Notes: generated by a model from the sequence alone, not told the origin. A stretch of DNA of 46,370 nucleotides from Pseudomonas bananamidigenes (GCF_001679645.1 NZ_LRUN01000048.1:1-46370), one strand, 5' to 3'; shown: positions 1-8,982, numbered from the stretch's first letter. A program made the numbers and translations.

Positions 1-9
1 GTGATCCAG

Positions 10-150
10 AATCGTTCCCACGCTCCGCGTGGGAATGCAGCCCAGGACGCTTTGCGTCCTATCGATGCCAAGCTTGAAACCGGCAGCGCGGCTGGAACGC
101 GGAGCGTCCCTTGAGGCATTCCCACGCAGAGCGTGGGAACGATCATCACG
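10..150. repeat. Composite inverted repeat, GTTCCCACGC family
   Basis: The outer arms read GTTCCCACGCTCCGCGTGGG at the left and its near-complement at 118-141. An internal pair (ACGCTTTGCGT and ACGCGGAGCGT) lies between them. The same composite element recurs at 38079-38212, and a minimal single hairpin occurs at 31977-32007. It is intergenic and non-coding, and behaves like a dispersed chromosomal repeat family. Confidence 0.7.
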
Positions 151-152
151 CA

Positions 153-187
153 AACAAAAACGCCGCGATCCTCTCGCGCGTTTTTGT
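153..187 (-). terminator. Intrinsic terminator of cbcXWV
   Basis: Read on the minus strand just past the cbcV stop, GCGCGA and TCGCGGCG form a GC stem around GAGGA, followed by TTTTTGTTT. This is a classical Rho-independent layout about 12 bp downstream of the last gene of the transporter operon. Confidence 0.65.
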
Positions 188-198
188 GTCTGCTCTCT

Positions 199-1377
199 TT
201 ACCCCAGGTTCTTGCCGAGCAGCGCGTGATACAGCTCGCTGTCGCCGAGAATCCCCACCACATGGTTGTTGTCGTGCAGCACCAGCTTGTTGCCGGTCTG
301 ATAACGGATCTGCAACGCGTCACGCATGCCGATGTTCGAGTCCACCAGCGTCGGACGACGATCGAGGCCTTCCACCGCTTGCCCCGGCACCCAATTCTGC
401 AGGTCGAGTACCGAGCCGTTCTTGCGGGCGCCCTTGATGGTGTTGCCTTCGGCCAGATCCAGCCAGGAGTCGGCGCCCGGATCCAGGCACACCGAACCAT
501 TGATGCGTTTGCAGTTGTCCAGGGTGCGCATCAGGCTGCGACCGCACAGCACGTTCAGCGGATTGGTGTGGGCGACGAAGGTCCGCACGTAATCGTCCGC
601 AGGGTTAAGCACGATTTCTTCAGGCTTGCTGTACTGGATGATCCGGCCGTCTTTCATGATCGCGATGCGGCTGCCGAGTTTCAGCGCCTCGTCGAGGTCG
701 TGGCTGACGAATACGATGGTCTTGCTCAGCTTGCGTTGCAGTTCCAGCAGTTCATCCTGCAGGCCCTGACGGATCAGCGGGTCGAGCGCCGAGAACGGTT
801 CGTCCATCAGCAGAATGTCGGCGTCCATCGCCAGTGCGCGGGCCAGGCCCACACGCTGCTGCATGCCGCCGGACAGCTCGTTGGGCTTCTTGTTGCGCCA
901 CTGGGTCAGGCCCACCAGCTCCAGCTTGTCGTCCACCAGTTTGCGCCGTTCCTTTTCGGGACGGCCCTGCATTTCCAGACCGAAGCTGATGTTCTCGCGC
1001 ACGGTCAGCCAGGGCATCAGGGCGAACTTCTGGAACACCATGGCAATGCGCTTGGTGCGCATCATTTTCAATTCGGCAGGGCTGCAGGAGGCGATGTCGA
1101 TCTGCTTGCCTTCGTGCTCGACGAACAGCTTGCCGCGACTCACGGTGTTGAGGCCGTTGATGCAGCGCAACAGGCTGGATTTACCCGAACCGGACAGCCC
1201 CATCAGTACGCAGATTTCGCCTTTCTTGATATCCAGGCTGGCCTTTTCGACACCGACGATCTGTCCGGTCTTTTTCAGGATTTCATTGCGGGTCATGCCT
1301 TGATCCAGCAGCTTGAGCGCTTCACGTGGATCCTTGGCGAAGATAACGTCGACGTTATCGAAGCGAATAATGCTCAT
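199..1377 (-). CDS. cbcV: Choline/betaine ABC transporter ATP-binding protein CbcV
   Basis: This is the ATPase of the quaternary-amine importer CbcXWV, on the cytoplasmic side of the membrane. The 392-residue protein has Walker A GLSGSGKSS (about 60-68), signature LSGGMQQ (about 168-174), Walker B ILLMDEP (about 188-194) and the H-loop SHD near 225. A C-terminal extension of roughly 120 residues is typical of ProV/OpuAA-type betaine ATPases, where paired CBS-like domains sense ionic strength. The ATG overlaps the end of the permease gene by 4 bp (ATGA), so the two are translationally coupled. It is the last gene of the minus-strand operon cbcX-cbcW-cbcV. Identity is supported by the adjacent serine dehydratase and gbdR, the same order as in P. 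aeruginosa. Confidence 0.93.
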   Translation of the reverse strand: MSIIRFDNVDVIFAKDPREALKLLDQGMTRNEILKKTGQIVGVEKASLDIKKGEICVLMGLSGSGKSSLLRCINGLNTVSRGKLFVEHEGKQIDIASCSPAELKMMRTKRIAMVFQKFALMPWLTVRENISFGLEMQGRPEKERRKLVDDKLELVGLTQWRNKKPNELSGGMQQRVGLARALAMDADILLMDEPFSALDPLIRQGLQDELLELQRKLSKTIVFVSHDLDEALKLGSRIAIMKDGRIIQYSKPEEIVLNPADDYVRTFVAHTNPLNVLCGRSLMRTLDNCKRINGSVCLDPGADSWLDLAEGNTIKGARKNGSVLDLQNWVPGQAVEGLDRRPTLVDSNIGMRDALQIRYQTGNKLVLHDNNHVVGILGDSELYHALLGKNLG

Positions 1378-2219
1378 GCGTCACCCCCTGCTTTGGCATC
1401 GGGTTGTTTGCAGATACGGTCGAGCATGATCGCCAGCAGTACGATCGCCAGGCCTGCTTCGAAGCCCAGGGCGATATCAGCAGTGTTCAGTGCGTTGACC
1501 ACCGGTTTGCCGAGTCCGTCGGCGCCCACCAGTGCCGCGATCACCACCATCGACAGCGACAGCATGATGCACTGGGTGATGCCGGCCGCGATGCTCGGCA
1601 TGGCGTGAGGCAGTTCGATCCGTGAAAGCAGTTGACGACGCGAGCAGCCGAAGGCCTTGCCGGCGTCCATCAGTTCTTCCGGGACATCGCGGATGCCCAG
1701 GTAGGTCAGGCGGATCGGCGCGGCGATGGCGAACACCACCGTGGAGATCAGGCCCGGGACCACGCCCAGCCCGAAGAGGGTCAGGGTAGGAATGAGGTAA
1801 ACGAAGGTCGGTACGGTCTGCATCAGATCGAGCACCGGCCTCATCAGCGTGTAGAACATCGGTTTGTGCGCGGCGACGATGCCCAGCGGCACGCCGATGA
1901 CCACGCAGACCAGGGTCGCGAACATGACCTGGGCGAGGGTTTCCATGGTTTCCTGCCAGTACCCCAGATTGAGGATCAGCAGAAAGGAGGCGACCACGAA
2001 CGCGGTCAGGCCCCATTTGCGTTGAATGAAGTGCGCGAGCAGGGCGATGAGACCGATCAACACCAGCGGGTTGAACCAGGTCAGCGCAAACGTCACGCCG
2101 TGGATCATCGTTTCCAGGGTCACGGCGATTGCGTCGAAGGTGCTGGCGCCGTGTTGCGTCAACCATTCGACGAAGCCCGCGATGTACTGGCCTAAAGGGA
2201 TTTTCTGATCAATCAGCAT
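1374..2219 (-). CDS. cbcW: Choline/betaine ABC transporter permease CbcW
   Basis: This is the inner-membrane permease of the betaine/choline/carnitine importer. The 281-residue protein is rich in hydrophobic segments and carries the binding-protein-dependent transport (BPD) fold. A helix-loop-helix around the sequence EELMDAGKAFG matches the EAA loop that docks on the ATPase. I start it at ATG 2219, reading MLIDQKIPLGQ; an upstream in-frame ATG at 2279 would add 20 residues running through a hairpin. It follows cbcX across a 66-bp gap that holds a terminator-like hairpin, and overlaps cbcV by 4 bp. In P. aeruginosa the CbcWV core serves several orphan binding proteins, which is relevant to caiX further along. 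Confidence 0.92.
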   Translation of the reverse strand: MLIDQKIPLGQYIAGFVEWLTQHGASTFDAIAVTLETMIHGVTFALTWFNPLVLIGLIALLAHFIQRKWGLTAFVVASFLLILNLGYWQETMETLAQVMFATLVCVVIGVPLGIVAAHKPMFYTLMRPVLDLMQTVPTFVYLIPTLTLFGLGVVPGLISTVVFAIAAPIRLTYLGIRDVPEELMDAGKAFGCSRRQLLSRIELPHAMPSIAAGITQCIMLSLSMVVIAALVGADGLGKPVVNALNTADIALGFEAGLAIVLLAIMLDRICKQPDAKAGGDA

Positions 2220-2253
2220 GGTAGTGAACGTCCGCATGCAAGGAAATAAACAG

Positions 2254-2277
2254 CCCGGACGGCCGGAGCCGTCCGGC
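2254..2277 (-). terminator. Intra-operonic attenuator hairpin between cbcX and cbcW
   Basis: An 8-bp perfect stem (CCGGACGG / CCGTCCGG, 2255-2262 with 2269-2276) is followed on the minus strand by TGTTTATTT. It lies right after the cbcX stop. A partial terminator here would give excess binding protein over permease and ATPase, which is common in ABC importers. This role is inferred. Confidence 0.5.
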
Positions 2278-2285
2278 ATAAACGA

Positions 2286-3230
2286 TTACTGCAGTTTGGC
2301 TTTCACGGCCTCCAGGCCAGGTTTACCGTCAATGGTGGTCACGCCAGCGAGCCAGGTATCGAGCACCTGTGGATTCTTTTGCAGCCAGGCCTTGGCGGCC
2401 GCTTCAGGCTTCATCTTGTCGTCGAGGATGTTGCCCATCAGGGTGCTTTCCATGTCGACGGTGAACTCCAGATTCTTCAGCAACTGACCGACGTTGCTGC
2501 ATTCCTCGACGTAGCCCTTGCGGGTGTTGGTCGCGACGGTTGCCGCGCCGAAGTCCGGGCCGAAGAACTCATCGCCGCCGGTCAGGTATTGAATCTTGAA
2601 GCGCTTGTTCATCGGGTGCGGCGCCCAGCCGAGGAACACCACGGCGGTGTCGCGTTTCTGCGCGCGATCGACCTGCGAAAGCATGCCGGCTTCGGACGAC
2701 TCGACGACCTTGAAGCCGGCGTCCTTCAGGCCGAAGGCATTCTTGTCGATCATGCTCTGGATCAGGCGGTTGCCGTCGTTGCCAGGCTCGATGCCGTAGA
2801 TCTTGCCGTCGAGTTCCTTCTTGAACTTGGCGATGTCGGCGAAGTCATGCAGGCCCTTGTCGTACAGCGCCTGCGGAACGGCCAGGGTGTATTTGGCGCC
2901 CTTGAGGTTGGTGCGCACCACTTCCACGGTGCCGGCATCACGATAGGCCTTGATGTCGTTTTCCATGGTCGGCATCCAGTTGCCGAGGAACACGTCCATG
3001 TTCTTGCCGTCGGCCAGCGACTTGTAGGTCACGGGCACGGAGATCATGGTGGTCTTGGTCTTGTAGCCGAGGGCTTCGAGCACCACGCTGGTGGTGGCGG
3101 TTGTTGCGGTGATGTCGGTCCAGCCGACATCGGAGAAGTTAACGGTACTGCACTGCGCCGGTTCTGCGGCTTGAGCCAGCAACGGCAGACTCAGCATGGC
3201 GGCCAACAACAACGACGGGGAACCTTTCAT
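2286..3230 (-). CDS. cbcX: Choline-binding periplasmic protein CbcX
   Basis: This is the periplasmic substrate-binding protein of the CbcXWV importer, OpuAC/ProX-like (type 2 periplasmic binding fold). The 314-residue product starts at ATG 3230, preceded by AGGAG 7 bp upstream. An N-terminal signal peptide (MKGSPSLLLAAMLSLPLLAQA) is likely cut after AQA. The mature part contains aromatic and acidic motifs typical of quaternary-amine binders, such as VFLGNWMP, YGIEPG and LGWAPHPMN; the tryptophans probably form the cation-pi cage. It is paralogous to caiX at 11086-12030, sharing YGIEPG, VESSEAGML and GWAPHPMN. A three-fold operator-like repeat lies about 160 bp upstream. Confidence 0.93.
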   Translation of the reverse strand: MKGSPSLLLAAMLSLPLLAQAAEPAQCSTVNFSDVGWTDITATTATTSVVLEALGYKTKTTMISVPVTYKSLADGKNMDVFLGNWMPTMENDIKAYRDAGTVEVVRTNLKGAKYTLAVPQALYDKGLHDFADIAKFKKELDGKIYGIEPGNDGNRLIQSMIDKNAFGLKDAGFKVVESSEAGMLSQVDRAQKRDTAVVFLGWAPHPMNKRFKIQYLTGGDEFFGPDFGAATVATNTRKGYVEECSNVGQLLKNLEFTVDMESTLMGNILDDKMKPEAAAKAWLQKNPQVLDTWLAGVTTIDGKPGLEAVKAKLQ

Positions 3231-3388
3231 GGATGGACTCCTTGGTGTTTTTTTTGGCAGTGTTCCGACTGGACCACCGCACTTATAGGTTGCGGTTGGG
3301 TGGCGTTCTGGAGACAGCTCTGTCACGGCGCCTTGCAATCGAGTCGATACGATCATGTACCAGTGAAAAACTGACGCCTACAGGGTGC

Positions 3389-3442
3389 GTCGTATCCAGT
3401 ACAGGGATGGTCGCATCCAGTGTCGGTGACGTCGCTTACAGC
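3389..3442. promoter_or_regulatory. Triple 21-bp-phased operator, candidate GbdR site
   Basis: Three related 12-mers start exactly 21 bp apart: GTCGTATCCAGT at 3389, GTCGCATCCAGT at 3410 and GTCGCTTACAGC at 3431. AraC-family dimers bind direct half-sites about two helical turns apart. The repeat lies in the 434-bp gap between divergent cbcX and the serine deaminase. GbdR is known to activate betaine-uptake and catabolic genes in P. aeruginosa, so GbdR is the likely ligand. Apart from this I saw no other clear structure in 3231-3664. Confidence 0.6.
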
Positions 3443-3664
3443 TTTTTTCAGCCCTTTTTGGCCATCTGAACCGCATAAAAACGGCGAAAACACGGGGCGA
3501 AACCGGCACGGCGTTCGTGGGCATGAGTGCGTCGGTGTCAGACGCCGCACGACCCGGGAAAAGTCCGATGATGCGGGCATTCCGGCGGATCGCAGCTTGA
3601 GCGTAGCAGCTCCGCCAGCGGGCGCTTCACGCCCCGGACCGGCACTCTCAGGAGCTCTGCATCA

Positions 3665-5041
<1,377 letters not shown>

Positions 5042-5098
5042 TACGCCGACAGCGCCAGACCAGTCAAAACTGCGCACCAAGTGAGCATCGGCAATAAA

Positions 5099-5119
5099 AC
5101 GCGCCACCTTTTGGCGCGT
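5099..5119. terminator. Stem-loop after the serine deaminase gene
   Basis: ACGCGCCA and TGGCGCGT form a perfect 8-bp stem with a CCTTT loop, 58 bp after the stop. There is no T run on the plus strand; on the minus strand it is followed by TTTATT. It may only weakly terminate the plus-strand transcript. Confidence 0.4.
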
Positions 5120-5373
5120 CGCAATCAGATAAGAGCGTTTCCCACTTCCATGGCGGGCTCCGCTCAGCCTGCCGTTCGTCATCCGTGCCATCGGTGACAC
5201 TGCAGGACAATCCCCCGCAGCCCTGTTCCCACAAGTGCTACCGATCTGCTCACGCACGCCGGGGCAGGGCACTCTCCATCACTGACGGCACTTCGAATGA
5301 CCTCTCGTCGGACCGCTTGTATAGACGCGTCGCGACGTCGTTTTCAGGAGTTATTGAACAGCCATTCAATTTC

Positions 5374-5389
5374 AGGCATGGCAATTGCT
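5374..5389 (+). promoter_or_regulatory. Sigma-54 promoter of gbdR
   Basis: AGGCAT-GGCAA-TTGCT matches the -24/-12 consensus TGGCAC-N5-TTGCA, with invariant GG (5375-5376) and GC (5387-5388) exactly 10 bp apart. Transcription would start near 5400, leaving an ~87-nt leader before the gbdR ATG. RpoN with NtrC and CbrB is known to control gbdR in P. aeruginosa. The rest of the gap 5042-5486 presumably holds the activator sites, but I cannot resolve them. Confidence 0.65.
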
Positions 5390-5486
5390 CTGTCATAACA
5401 AAGCCCCGTCTCACGCAAGAGAACGATGGCAATAACAAGAGCCTCCGCCTGAGGCCATCACCCGCTTTGTGTGAGGAGATACCGCG

Positions 5487-6590
5487 ATGACGTCGTTCAA
5501 CTCCGGGGCTCAACCCCAGAACCGTGCGCCTCAATCCATCGGCTTTCTGCTGCTGGACAATTTCACGCTGATTTCCCTGGCTTCCGCAGTCGAACCGCTG
5601 CGCATGGCCAACCAGTTGTCCGGTCGCGAGCTGTATCGCTGGACCACCCTCACCGTCGATGGCGGCCAGGTCTGGGCCAGTGACGGCCTGCAAATCACAC
5701 CCGACGCCTCCATGCACAAAGCCCCGGCCCTCGACACCATCATCGTGTGCGGCGGGATCGGCATTCAACGCACCGTTACCCGTGAACACGTCTCGTGGCT
5801 GCAAAGCCAGGCGCGCCAGTCCCGTCGCCTCGGCGCCGTGTGCACCGGCAGTTGGGCCCTGGCCTGCGCCGGTCTGCTCGATGGCTTCGATTGCAGCGTG
5901 CACTGGGAATGTCTGGCGGCGATGCAGGAAGCCTTTCCGCGCGTGGCGATGAGTACCCGTCTGTTCACGCTCGACCGTAACCGTTTCACCAGCTCCGGCG
6001 GCACCGCACCGCTGGACATGATGCTGCACCTGATCAGCCGCGATCACGGCCGTGAACTGTCCGCCGCGATCTCCGAGATGTTCGTCTACGAGCGTATCCG
6101 CAACGAGCAGGATCACCAGCGCGTGCCGCTCAAGCATATGCTCGGCACCAATCAGCCGAAACTGCAGGAAATCGTTGCGCTGATGGAAGCCAACCTGGAA
6201 GAGCCGATCGACCTCGACGAACTGGCGGTGTACGTCGCCGTCTCCCGTCGCCAGCTCGAGCGCCTGTTCCAGAAATACCTGCACTGCTCGCCGTCGCGCT
6301 ACTACCTCAAGCTGCGCCTGATCCGCGCCCGGCAACTGCTCAAGCAGACGCCGATGTCGATCATCGAAGTGGCGTCGGTGTGTGGTTTCGTGTCGACGCC
6401 GCACTTCTCCAAGTGCTACCGCGAATACTTCGGCATTCCGCCGCGTGACGAGCGGGTCGGTTCCAACACCACCCAGCAGGTGGCGATGCTGCCGCTGCCT
6501 CAGGCCATCGTGATGTCGCCGCTGTCCGGGCCGATGTCGGCGCTGAGCCAGGCGCGCAACGAGTCGACCTTCGCCAGCGTGCGTCTCTAA
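5487..6590 (+). CDS. gbdR: AraC/GATase1-type activator GbdR
   Basis: This regulator senses glycine betaine and dimethylglycine and switches on betaine catabolism and uptake. The 367-residue protein has an N-terminal class I glutamine amidotransferase-like (DJ-1/PfpI) domain; the elbow AVCTGSWALACAG (about 115-127) carries the cysteine, used for ligand sensing rather than catalysis in this family. The C-terminal AraC DNA-binding domain spans about 230-330 (SRRQLERLFQKYL, then VASVCGFVSTPHFSKCYREYFG). GAGGAG lies 7 bp before the ATG. It stands alone behind a sigma-54 promoter and ends in a strong terminator. It is a paralogue of cdhR at 12224. Position next to sdaB and cbcX makes gbdR the clear choice within this regulator family. 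Confidence 0.93.
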   Translation: MTSFNSGAQPQNRAPQSIGFLLLDNFTLISLASAVEPLRMANQLSGRELYRWTTLTVDGGQVWASDGLQITPDASMHKAPALDTIIVCGGIGIQRTVTREHVSWLQSQARQSRRLGAVCTGSWALACAGLLDGFDCSVHWECLAAMQEAFPRVAMSTRLFTLDRNRFTSSGGTAPLDMMLHLISRDHGRELSAAISEMFVYERIRNEQDHQRVPLKHMLGTNQPKLQEIVALMEANLEEPIDLDELAVYVAVSRRQLERLFQKYLHCSPSRYYLKLRLIRARQLLKQTPMSIIEVASVCGFVSTPHFSKCYREYFGIPPRDERVGSNTTQQVAMLPLPQAIVMSPLSGPMSALSQARNESTFASVRL

Positions 6591-6594
6591 AACG

Positions 6595-6657
6595 AAAGAT
6601 CGCAGCCTGCGACAGCGCCCTCAGGAAAGGCACTGTCGCAGGCTGCGATCTTTTTCT
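6595..6657. terminator. Strong terminator after gbdR (dispersed repeat)
   Basis: A 21-bp perfect inverted repeat has arms at 6595-6615 and 6633-6653 around a 17-nt loop, flanked by T/A runs on both sides. It serves as a bidirectional terminator for convergent gbdR and the small minus-strand gene. The GATCGCAGCCTGCGACAG core is a repeat-like sequence seen widely in this genus. Confidence 0.85.
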
Positions 6658-6668
6658 TCGGTCAGCTA

Positions 6669-6929
6669 TCAGGCGCGGGTCTGCTGATACTGCGCCAGGG
6701 CCGGCAGCAACTGCTTGTCGATGGCTTCGCGCACGATCGGCTGGATGCTTGCGCTGCTGGTGTACATCTGTTTGACCATGGTGCGCAGCGTGTTGGCCCG
6801 CACATCGTCCAGCCCCCTTACCGCGCACTCACAGGCCTGCAGGGCCGTCGAGCCGGACGGTACTTCGAATCCCAACGACTTGAGTTGGCCCAACAGGTCT
6901 TCCTGATCGATCAAATCGGCATACATCAT
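6669..6929 (-). CDS. Small hypothetical protein
   Basis: An 86-residue acidic-to-neutral protein with no signal peptide or membrane segment and no domain that I recognise. It begins MMYADLIDQEDLLG and looks largely helical. The start at 6929 is preceded by AAGGA with 8-bp spacing; 6926 is the alternative ATG. It faces gbdR across a shared terminator and lies downstream of, on the same strand as, the gamma-butyrobetaine hydroxylase gene, but separated from it by 259 bp. A hypothetical gene sits at the same place (PA5381) in P. aeruginosa. Function is unknown. Confidence 0.7.
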   Translation of the reverse strand: MMYADLIDQEDLLGQLKSLGFEVPSGSTALQACECAVRGLDDVRANTLRTMVKQMYTSSASIQPIVREAIDKQLLPALAQYQQTRA

Positions 6930-7003
6930 GAGGCGAATCCTTCTTCGGCAACGGAGGTCGTGACTCGATTCTGGTAGGCCCGGACAGGCACGGCAAGGGC
7001 GAT

Positions 7004-7178
7004 TTGTCGCAGTGGCCGCATTGGCTATGAGCATGTCGTTTTCGGCTAACTTGCCGGTCAGGGGAGTGGGCACACTGGCCTCAGCTCGCTTCACGAAGGT
7101 TTGGTCACCCTCGCCGCGGCAGCTCCTCAACAGTACCCTTGCCCCGATCCTGTCACGGCTTGTATCGGGGCTTTTTTT
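7004..7178 (+). ncRNA. Candidate small RNA ending at a strong terminator
   Basis: The segment 7141-7178 (GCCCCGAT, a 15-nt loop, ATCGGGGC, then seven T) is an intrinsic terminator oriented to the plus strand, yet the flanking genes are both on the minus strand. A plus-strand transcript should therefore start within about 6930-7100. A weak sigma-70 match (TTGTCG at 7004, TATGAG at 7026, spacing 16) would give an RNA of about 140 nt ending in a U-rich tail of the Hfq-binding kind. No plausible plus-strand protein with a ribosome binding site ends here. The start is a guess. Confidence 0.35.
7141..7178 (+). terminator. Plus-strand intrinsic terminator without an upstream gene
   Basis: An 8-bp GC-rich stem is followed directly by TTTTTTT. 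On the minus strand the hairpin is followed by AAGGGTAC, so it does not fit the hydroxylase gene that ends at 7189. Confidence 0.75.
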
Positions 7179-7188
7179 GTCGATGCCT

Positions 7189-8352
7189 TCAGCGTTGCAA
7201 CACCAGAATCCGCGACAGCAACTCGTCCCGGTCGATGTAGCAGCCCTGAAAATGCCGGGCTCCGGTGGACGGGTCGAAGGCATTGCGCGCATGCAAGGTG
7301 CGGCGGTTGTCGAAGCACCACAGTTCGCCCGGATTGAGCCGCTGCATCACCCGGAAGCGTGGCTCGCGGGTCATGGCGATAAAGCGCCGGTAAGCCCGGT
7401 ACAGCAGCGGCATTTGCTCCACGGACGTGTCGAACGCGCCGCGCAGGAAGTTGGCCATGCGGATTTCCGCGACCCGACCCGACGCATCCAGAGCGATGAT
7501 CGGCGCCAGGCAGCGATAGTCGCTGTGGCGATCCTTGTTGCGAAACTCCACCGGGATCTCGCACAGCGCCTGAAACGATGATGGATCTTCTTGACGCAAC
7601 GCTTCGGCAATCGCAAACCCATCGACGAAAATGCTCTCGCCACCCTCGGCGTCATTTACCAGACAATGCAGAAATTGCAGCCCCGGTTGCAGCTCGCGGG
7701 TCGGCAGGTCGGTATGCAATGGCAGGTTGAAAGCGGTGTAGGCATTGCTGTCGGCATCGGCCCTGGATTGCACGTTGAACAGCACACCAAAATTACTCTC
7801 GCGGATGAATGAAATGCGCTGGGCGATCAGCTTCAGCGAGCCGGGCTCGGTGGGCACACCGCGCACCTGCGTCAGGCCGATGTCGCGTACCGCCAGCAAC
7901 CATTGCAACAGCGCGGCGTTGTCGTTCATCAGAGCCGTGTGGTCGAACACCGGCACCTGTAAATCGCTGTGCCACAAAAAGGCTTTCGGCCTGGCGGCCA
8001 GGCGTTCGGCGCGGGACGCGTCGTCATAAGCATGGGCCCGCAGCCAGCCGGCATCGAAGCGGCTGAGGTGGCCGTCCTGCCAGTCGACGCGCAGGCAGCC
8101 GTCGGTGTCGATCTGCACGGTGGAGGGCGACAGGTCTTGCGCCGCATCGACAATCTCGAACACCTGCTCGCGGGTCACGCTGTAGACGCATTGCGGACAC
8201 GGGCAGTTGTCCCGCAGCCACACATGGTGGAACGGGCTGGTGCGCCCGTCGGCCCAATCGATGAGGACGCGATCCGTCAGGTTCTGCGCGCCGTCCAGCG
8301 CGCTGATCAACGGATAGGAACGGTAATCGGCAACAGCGGCGGCGGTTTGCAT
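7189..8352 (-). CDS. Gamma-butyrobetaine hydroxylase (2-oxoglutarate dioxygenase)
   Basis: Predicted to hydroxylate gamma-butyrobetaine to L-carnitine using 2-oxoglutarate, O2 and Fe(II), in the cytoplasm. The 387 residues show the two-domain layout of the family. A DUF971-like N-terminal domain has zinc ligands C50, C52, C55 and probably H95, in the same spacing as human BBOX1. A TauD/TfdA fold has the iron facial triad H213-x-D215 and distal H354 (in NRRTLHARN). AGGAG precedes the ATG by 5-6 bp. It is the last gene of the carnitine operon, 24 bp after the thioesterase gene, which supports butyrobetaine over the sister substrate trimethyllysine. In PAO1 this slot is occupied, as I recall, by an acylcarnitine hydrolase gene instead. 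Confidence 0.88.
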   Translation of the reverse strand: MQTAAAVADYRSYPLISALDGAQNLTDRVLIDWADGRTSPFHHVWLRDNCPCPQCVYSVTREQVFEIVDAAQDLSPSTVQIDTDGCLRVDWQDGHLSRFDAGWLRAHAYDDASRAERLAARPKAFLWHSDLQVPVFDHTALMNDNAALLQWLLAVRDIGLTQVRGVPTEPGSLKLIAQRISFIRESNFGVLFNVQSRADADSNAYTAFNLPLHTDLPTRELQPGLQFLHCLVNDAEGGESIFVDGFAIAEALRQEDPSSFQALCEIPVEFRNKDRHSDYRCLAPIIALDASGRVAEIRMANFLRGAFDTSVEQMPLLYRAYRRFIAMTREPRFRVMQRLNPGELWCFDNRRTLHARNAFDPSTGARHFQGCYIDRDELLSRILVLQR

Positions 8353-8376
8353 GACGGCTCCTTGCGTTGGATGGAT

Positions 8377-8853
8377 TTACCGGGTCGGGGGCAGGGCAAT
8401 GACCCGGCCGATGTACGCCGGGTCGGGCAGGTCGGCCTGCTCGGCGACAATGGCTTGCAGACGGCTCAGGGTGTCCGGGGTAAAGGGTGCGGAACGCGGC
8501 CCGGCAAGGTCGACGTGCAGCAGCATCTGTTCGTTGCCGGCCAGTTCCTTGTCACCGCCGGCCAGGTGCAGGCTGTGATAGAGGTGCAGGCGTTTCTGGT
8601 CGTGGCCGATGATCTGCGTGCGCACTTCGACTTCGGCGTCGAGCTTCACTTCGTGCAGATAGTTGAGGTGCAGTTCGAGGGTGAACAGCGAGTGGCCGCT
8701 GGCCTCGCGATTGTTGCTGTCCATGCCGAGGCGATCCATCAGGGCGTCGGTGGCGTAGCTGAAGATCAGCAGGTAGAAGGCGTCGCGCAGGTGGCCGTTG
8801 TAGTCGACCCAGTCGGGGATGATTCTGGTTTGGTAGGTGGTGAGGGTGGGCAT
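8377..8853 (-). CDS. cdhB: Betainyl-CoA thioesterase CdhB
   Basis: A 158-residue hot-dog-fold thioesterase of the 4-hydroxybenzoyl-CoA type. The N-terminal motif DYNGHLRDAFYL (from D17) holds the catalytic aspartate loop and start of the central helix. In the carnitine pathway it hydrolyses betainyl-CoA, the product of CdhC, to glycine betaine and CoA. It lies between the dehydrogenase gene (129 bp upstream, across a REP pair) and the hydroxylase gene. In some bacteria this domain is fused to the C-terminus of carnitine dehydrogenase; here the two are separate genes. Confidence 0.85.
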   Translation of the reverse strand: MPTLTTYQTRIIPDWVDYNGHLRDAFYLLIFSYATDALMDRLGMDSNNREASGHSLFTLELHLNYLHEVKLDAEVEVRTQIIGHDQKRLHLYHSLHLAGGDKELAGNEQMLLHVDLAGPRSAPFTPDTLSRLQAIVAEQADLPDPAYIGRVIALPPTR

Positions 8854-8890
8854 GGTCTCTGTTCCGCCATTGAGAGTGTCTGGGCTGCAG

Positions 8891-8959
8891 TCTTCGTGAG
8901 CAGGCTCGCTCTCACAGGGGATTGCGTTTCAACTGTGGGAGCGAGCCTGCTCGCGAAGA
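8891..8959. repeat. Paired REP palindromes
   Basis: Two inverted copies of the REP core (GTGAGCAGGCTCGCTCTCAC and GTGGGAGCGAGCCTGCTCGC) are about 17 bp apart between cdhA and cdhB. They may stabilise the upstream mRNA or attenuate the operon. Confidence 0.85.
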
Positions 8960-8982
8960 GGCCGGTATTGCTGGCGCAAGGA

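Noticed and set aside
133..1608. Plus-strand frame of 491 codons opposite cbcV
   Set aside because: It overlaps the cbcV ABC ATPase motifs on the other strand and includes part of a palindromic repeat.
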